Source of the DNA: Alphaproteobacteria bacterium
Lineage (GTDB): Bacteria; Pseudomonadota; Alphaproteobacteria; RS24
Reading direction: 5' to 3'
Assembly (NCBI GenBank): GCA_009920875.1
Contig: RFZE01000025.1
Span: forward strand, 1-16,020
DNA: 16,020 bases
Below the pieces are notes generated by a model. It worked only from the letters and a program-made list of their open reading frames with translations. It was not told the DNA's origin and did not search any database. Position numbers and translations under genes: made by a program. Below, piece after piece: positions 13,995 through 16,020 of the stretch. How positions within the stretch are numbered: the stretch's first letter is position 1; every line of letters begins with the position of its first letter.

Positions 13995-15674
13995 ATGCCG
14001 GAGGCCAATAAACAACTCGAGATTGTTTACCGCATGATGTCGGCCTTTGCCTCCAGTTCCGACATCGGACAAACCCTTTATGAAGGTCTTGATTATATTC
14101 GAGAAGAAATCGGCGCAGAAGCAGCCAGCTTCTTCATGCTACAGGAAACCGGTGATGTTTTGCGCTGCGACGCCTGCATCGGCCCGACCGATATTACCGG
14201 CCTGGAAATACCGGCCGATCAAGGCATTGTCGGCGCCGTGACCCAAAGCGACGAAATGCGTTATGTGCGCGACACCGCCGAGGACAGCGATTTTACCGGC
14301 GCGGTTGACGCCAAGACCGGCTTTGTCACCAAATCGATGATTTGCGTGCCGGTATCGGGCAATGGCAAACGGTTTGGCGCGCTGCAATTGATCAATCGTC
14401 TCGACGGCGCTTTGTTCAGCGCCGATGATGCCGCCCTTGTTTCGGTTTATGGAAAAAGCGCCGCTTTGGCTTTGGCCAATTCTCAAATGACCAAACGCAT
14501 GGTCGAAGCTGACAATTTCCAGCGCGACTTGCGCATGGCGTCGCGCGTGCAAGAAAGCCTGTTTCCCAATGCCGATTTCGACTTTATTCACGGCGTGAAT
14601 ATCCCGAAAAAGGGCGTTTCAGGCGATCTCTATGATTATGTGTCGCGCGACGGGCAAATTTATTTCTGCATGGCCGATGTTTCCGGCAAAGGCACAGATG
14701 CTGCGCTGGTTATGGCCAAAACCCACAGCTTGTTTCGTTCGCTCAGTCGCAATATGCCGGCCGTTAATGAATTGGCGGCGCGCATGAATGGAGAATTGGT
14801 GGAAACCGCCTTTAACGGCATGTTCGTAACCGCCATTATCGGCCAATATGATCCGCAAAGCGGCGCCATGCAGTGCTGCAATGCCGGTCATGAGCCGGGG
14901 CTGCTGGTCGATGGCACGGGCCGATTTTCTTACGTCGAAGCCAGCCTGCAGCCATTGGGCATTCTTGACTTTGCGCCGCATGAGATTGACGTCGAACACC
15001 ACAGCCTCGAAGCGGCGCGGTTTTTCTGCTATTCCGACGGCATCACTGAAGCCGAGCTTAATGGTGCCATGTTGGGGGCAACCAAATTGGCCGCCATATT
15101 GGCCGAGCAAATGAGCTTCTCAATCACCGATCAAGTGAACCATACGGTTGAGGTGGTGCGCCAAAAGGCCGGGCACTTATCCGATGATTTGACGCTTCTT
15201 GGCTTGGGCTGCGCGCCGCTCAAATCGGTTGGCGGCAATCCGCGGGTGACCATTGTCGAACCGACACCGAACGAAGAAGAGTTGATTTTCAATATTTCCG
15301 TGACCAATGAAGTGCCTGAATTGCGCCGTTTGCGGCGTGAAATTGAGAACACATTGGCCGAAACACAGGCGCGCAATATTGTCATGAATGTGTGCCTCGC
15401 CGTTGATGAAGCAACGCAAAACATTATTCGCCATGCTTTTCCCGAAAATATGAGCGGCCATATTGAAATCGGCGGTTATATTGCCGCGCAAAAATTGCAT
15501 ATCAGCATTACCGACACAGCGCCTTTAATCGACCTTGCGCAAGTAAAACCGCGCGAGCTTGACGATATTCGCGATGGCGGCTTGGGCACGCATCTCATTA
15601 TGGAAGTTTCTGACGAAGCGCGTTGGTGGCACGATAATGGGCGCAATCGGCTTGATTTGGTTTTCGCCTGTTAA
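13995..15674 (+). CDS. GAF-SpoIIE (PP2C) phosphatase-HATPase fusion, RsbU/RsbW-like
   Basis: This is a cytoplasmic regulator of 559 residues. A GAF sensor domain (about 12-165) precedes a linker helix. A SpoIIE/PP2C phosphatase domain (about 195-400) follows with its metal-binding aspartates in 'GVSGDLYDY' (near 205), 'MADVSGKGTDAALVMA' (near 226) and 'LSDDLTLL' (near 395). A C-terminal GHKL ATPase domain (about 425-558) has the N box 'VDEATQNIIRHAF' and a glycine box 'DGGLGTHLI'. Its G1 box reads 'DTAPLIDL', as in some RsbW-like domains lacking the usual DxGxG. One protein thus combines a phosphatase acting on a STAS antagonist with the kinase-like domain that would phosphorylate it. The STAS gene ends four bases upstream, and with no SD visible translation is probably coupled. 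ATG 13995 is used; the frame is open upstream to 13761 only as a shadow of the STAS tail. The final target is not encoded here. Confidence 0.92.
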   Translation: MPEANKQLEIVYRMMSAFASSSDIGQTLYEGLDYIREEIGAEAASFFMLQETGDVLRCDACIGPTDITGLEIPADQGIVGAVTQSDEMRYVRDTAEDSDFTGAVDAKTGFVTKSMICVPVSGNGKRFGALQLINRLDGALFSADDAALVSVYGKSAALALANSQMTKRMVEADNFQRDLRMASRVQESLFPNADFDFIHGVNIPKKGVSGDLYDYVSRDGQIYFCMADVSGKGTDAALVMAKTHSLFRSLSRNMPAVNELAARMNGELVETAFNGMFVTAIIGQYDPQSGAMQCCNAGHEPGLLVDGTGRFSYVEASLQPLGILDFAPHEIDVEHHSLEAARFFCYSDGITEAELNGAMLGATKLAAILAEQMSFSITDQVNHTVEVVRQKAGHLSDDLTLLGLGCAPLKSVGGNPRVTIVEPTPNEEELIFNISVTNEVPELRRLRREIENTLAETQARNIVMNVCLAVDEATQNIIRHAFPENMSGHIEIGGYIAAQKLHISITDTAPLIDLAQVKPRELDDIRDGGLGTHLIMEVSDEARWWHDNGRNRLDLVFAC

Positions 15675-16020
15675 CCACGCGCCCGATTACGGCGCAATTG
15701 ACGAATAAGCTGCAAGCGCGATTTCATTTCACTTTGCGCGGCAGCGCGTTCTTCCTGTGCAATCGGCGCGCCATAGCTCAGACGGCAAAAAATATCGGCA
15801 AAGCGACGCACTGGCGCCTCCAAAAACGGCTTTTTTTCAGCCCAACGGCGGGCGAAATCCATACGCCCCTCATAGGCTGCGCGCTCGAGCCCGTCTCTGC
15901 GCGCCAAGGCGAGGAATTGCTGGTCGAGCCGCACCATAGCGTCGCGCCTGAGCCACCAGCGCCACAGCACAAGCGGCACAATAAAGGCCAGACTGGCGAA
16001 CAGCCAGAAACCGATAAAGG
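15671..16020 (-). CDS. TgpA-like transglutaminase membrane protein, C-terminal end (5' end outside window)
   Basis: The minus-strand frame is open to the window edge. The visible 115 residues start in a membrane helix ('FIGFWLFASLAFIVPLVLW') followed by basic residues and a soluble tail. The tail 'LDQQFLALARRDGLERAAYEGRMDFARRWA' strongly resembles the DUF4129 C-terminal region of DUF3488/transglutaminase-like proteins such as TgpA, where '...GL.R...EGP.DFA.R' follows the last helix. These are multi-spanning inner-membrane proteins with a periplasmic transglutaminase domain, often next to a MoxR ATPase and a DUF58 gene. None of that is in view, so the full domain set is inferred. Its stop overlaps the stop of the convergent phosphatase gene in the bases TTAA. 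Confidence 0.75.
   Translation of the reverse strand, partial: FIGFWLFASLAFIVPLVLWRWWLRRDAMVRLDQQFLALARRDGLERAAYEGRMDFARRWAEKKPFLEAPVRRFADIFCRLSYGAPIAQEERAAAQSEMKSRLQLIRQLRRNRARG

Overview
The window looks like chromosomal DNA of a Gram-negative bacterium, most likely an alphaproteobacterium. This is inferred from the type IV pilus secretin and lipoprotein (outer membrane), a small protein whose C-terminus resembles the alphaproteobacterial PopZ/DUF2497 family, and a rhomboid that opens with an 'LPLYDENP'-type N-terminus. Genes are packed tightly. I see no tRNA, rRNA, CRISPR array, insertion sequence or phage gene.

Layout. (1) 1-4754, + strand: the 3' end of an M16 zinc peptidase, a rhomboid intramembrane protease, a CHASE2-class III adenylate cyclase and a metallo-beta-lactamase-fold hydrolase. 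(2) 4809-6508, + strand: a membrane-anchored acidic protein with a SHOCT-like tail, followed by PilW-like and PilX-like minor pilins. (3) 11252-6515, - strand: an operon-like row of prepilin peptidase, PopZ-like small protein, very large lipoprotein secretin and PilV-like minor pilin. (4) 11374-12277, + strand: a PilT-type ATPase gene broken by an internal deletion of roughly 130 bp that removes the His box and shifts the frame. (5) 13101-12535, - strand: a major-pilin-like gene with its own SD, candidate promoter and intrinsic terminator. (6) 13259-15674, + strand: a partner-switching pair, a STAS antagonist with a long disordered tail and a GAF-SpoIIE phosphatase-HATPase fusion. (7) 15671 to the window end, - strand: the C-terminus of a TgpA-like membrane transglutaminase (DUF4129).

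How it fits together. The centre is part of a type IV pilus (or related filament) locus. It holds a pilin, three minor pilins (V, W, X), the processing peptidase, the outer-membrane pore and a damaged retraction ATPase. The assembly ATPase (PilB), platform (PilC) and alignment proteins (PilM/N/O/P) are not here. The pilus genes are flanked by signalling modules: a cAMP-producing cyclase with a possible hydrolase partner on one side, and an RsbU/RsbW/RsbV-type switch divergent from the pilin gene on the other. That these modules control the pilus is inference from position only.

Intergenic stretches are all under 300 bp. The longest is 12278-12534 (257 bp), which carries the pilin terminator and little else I can recognise.
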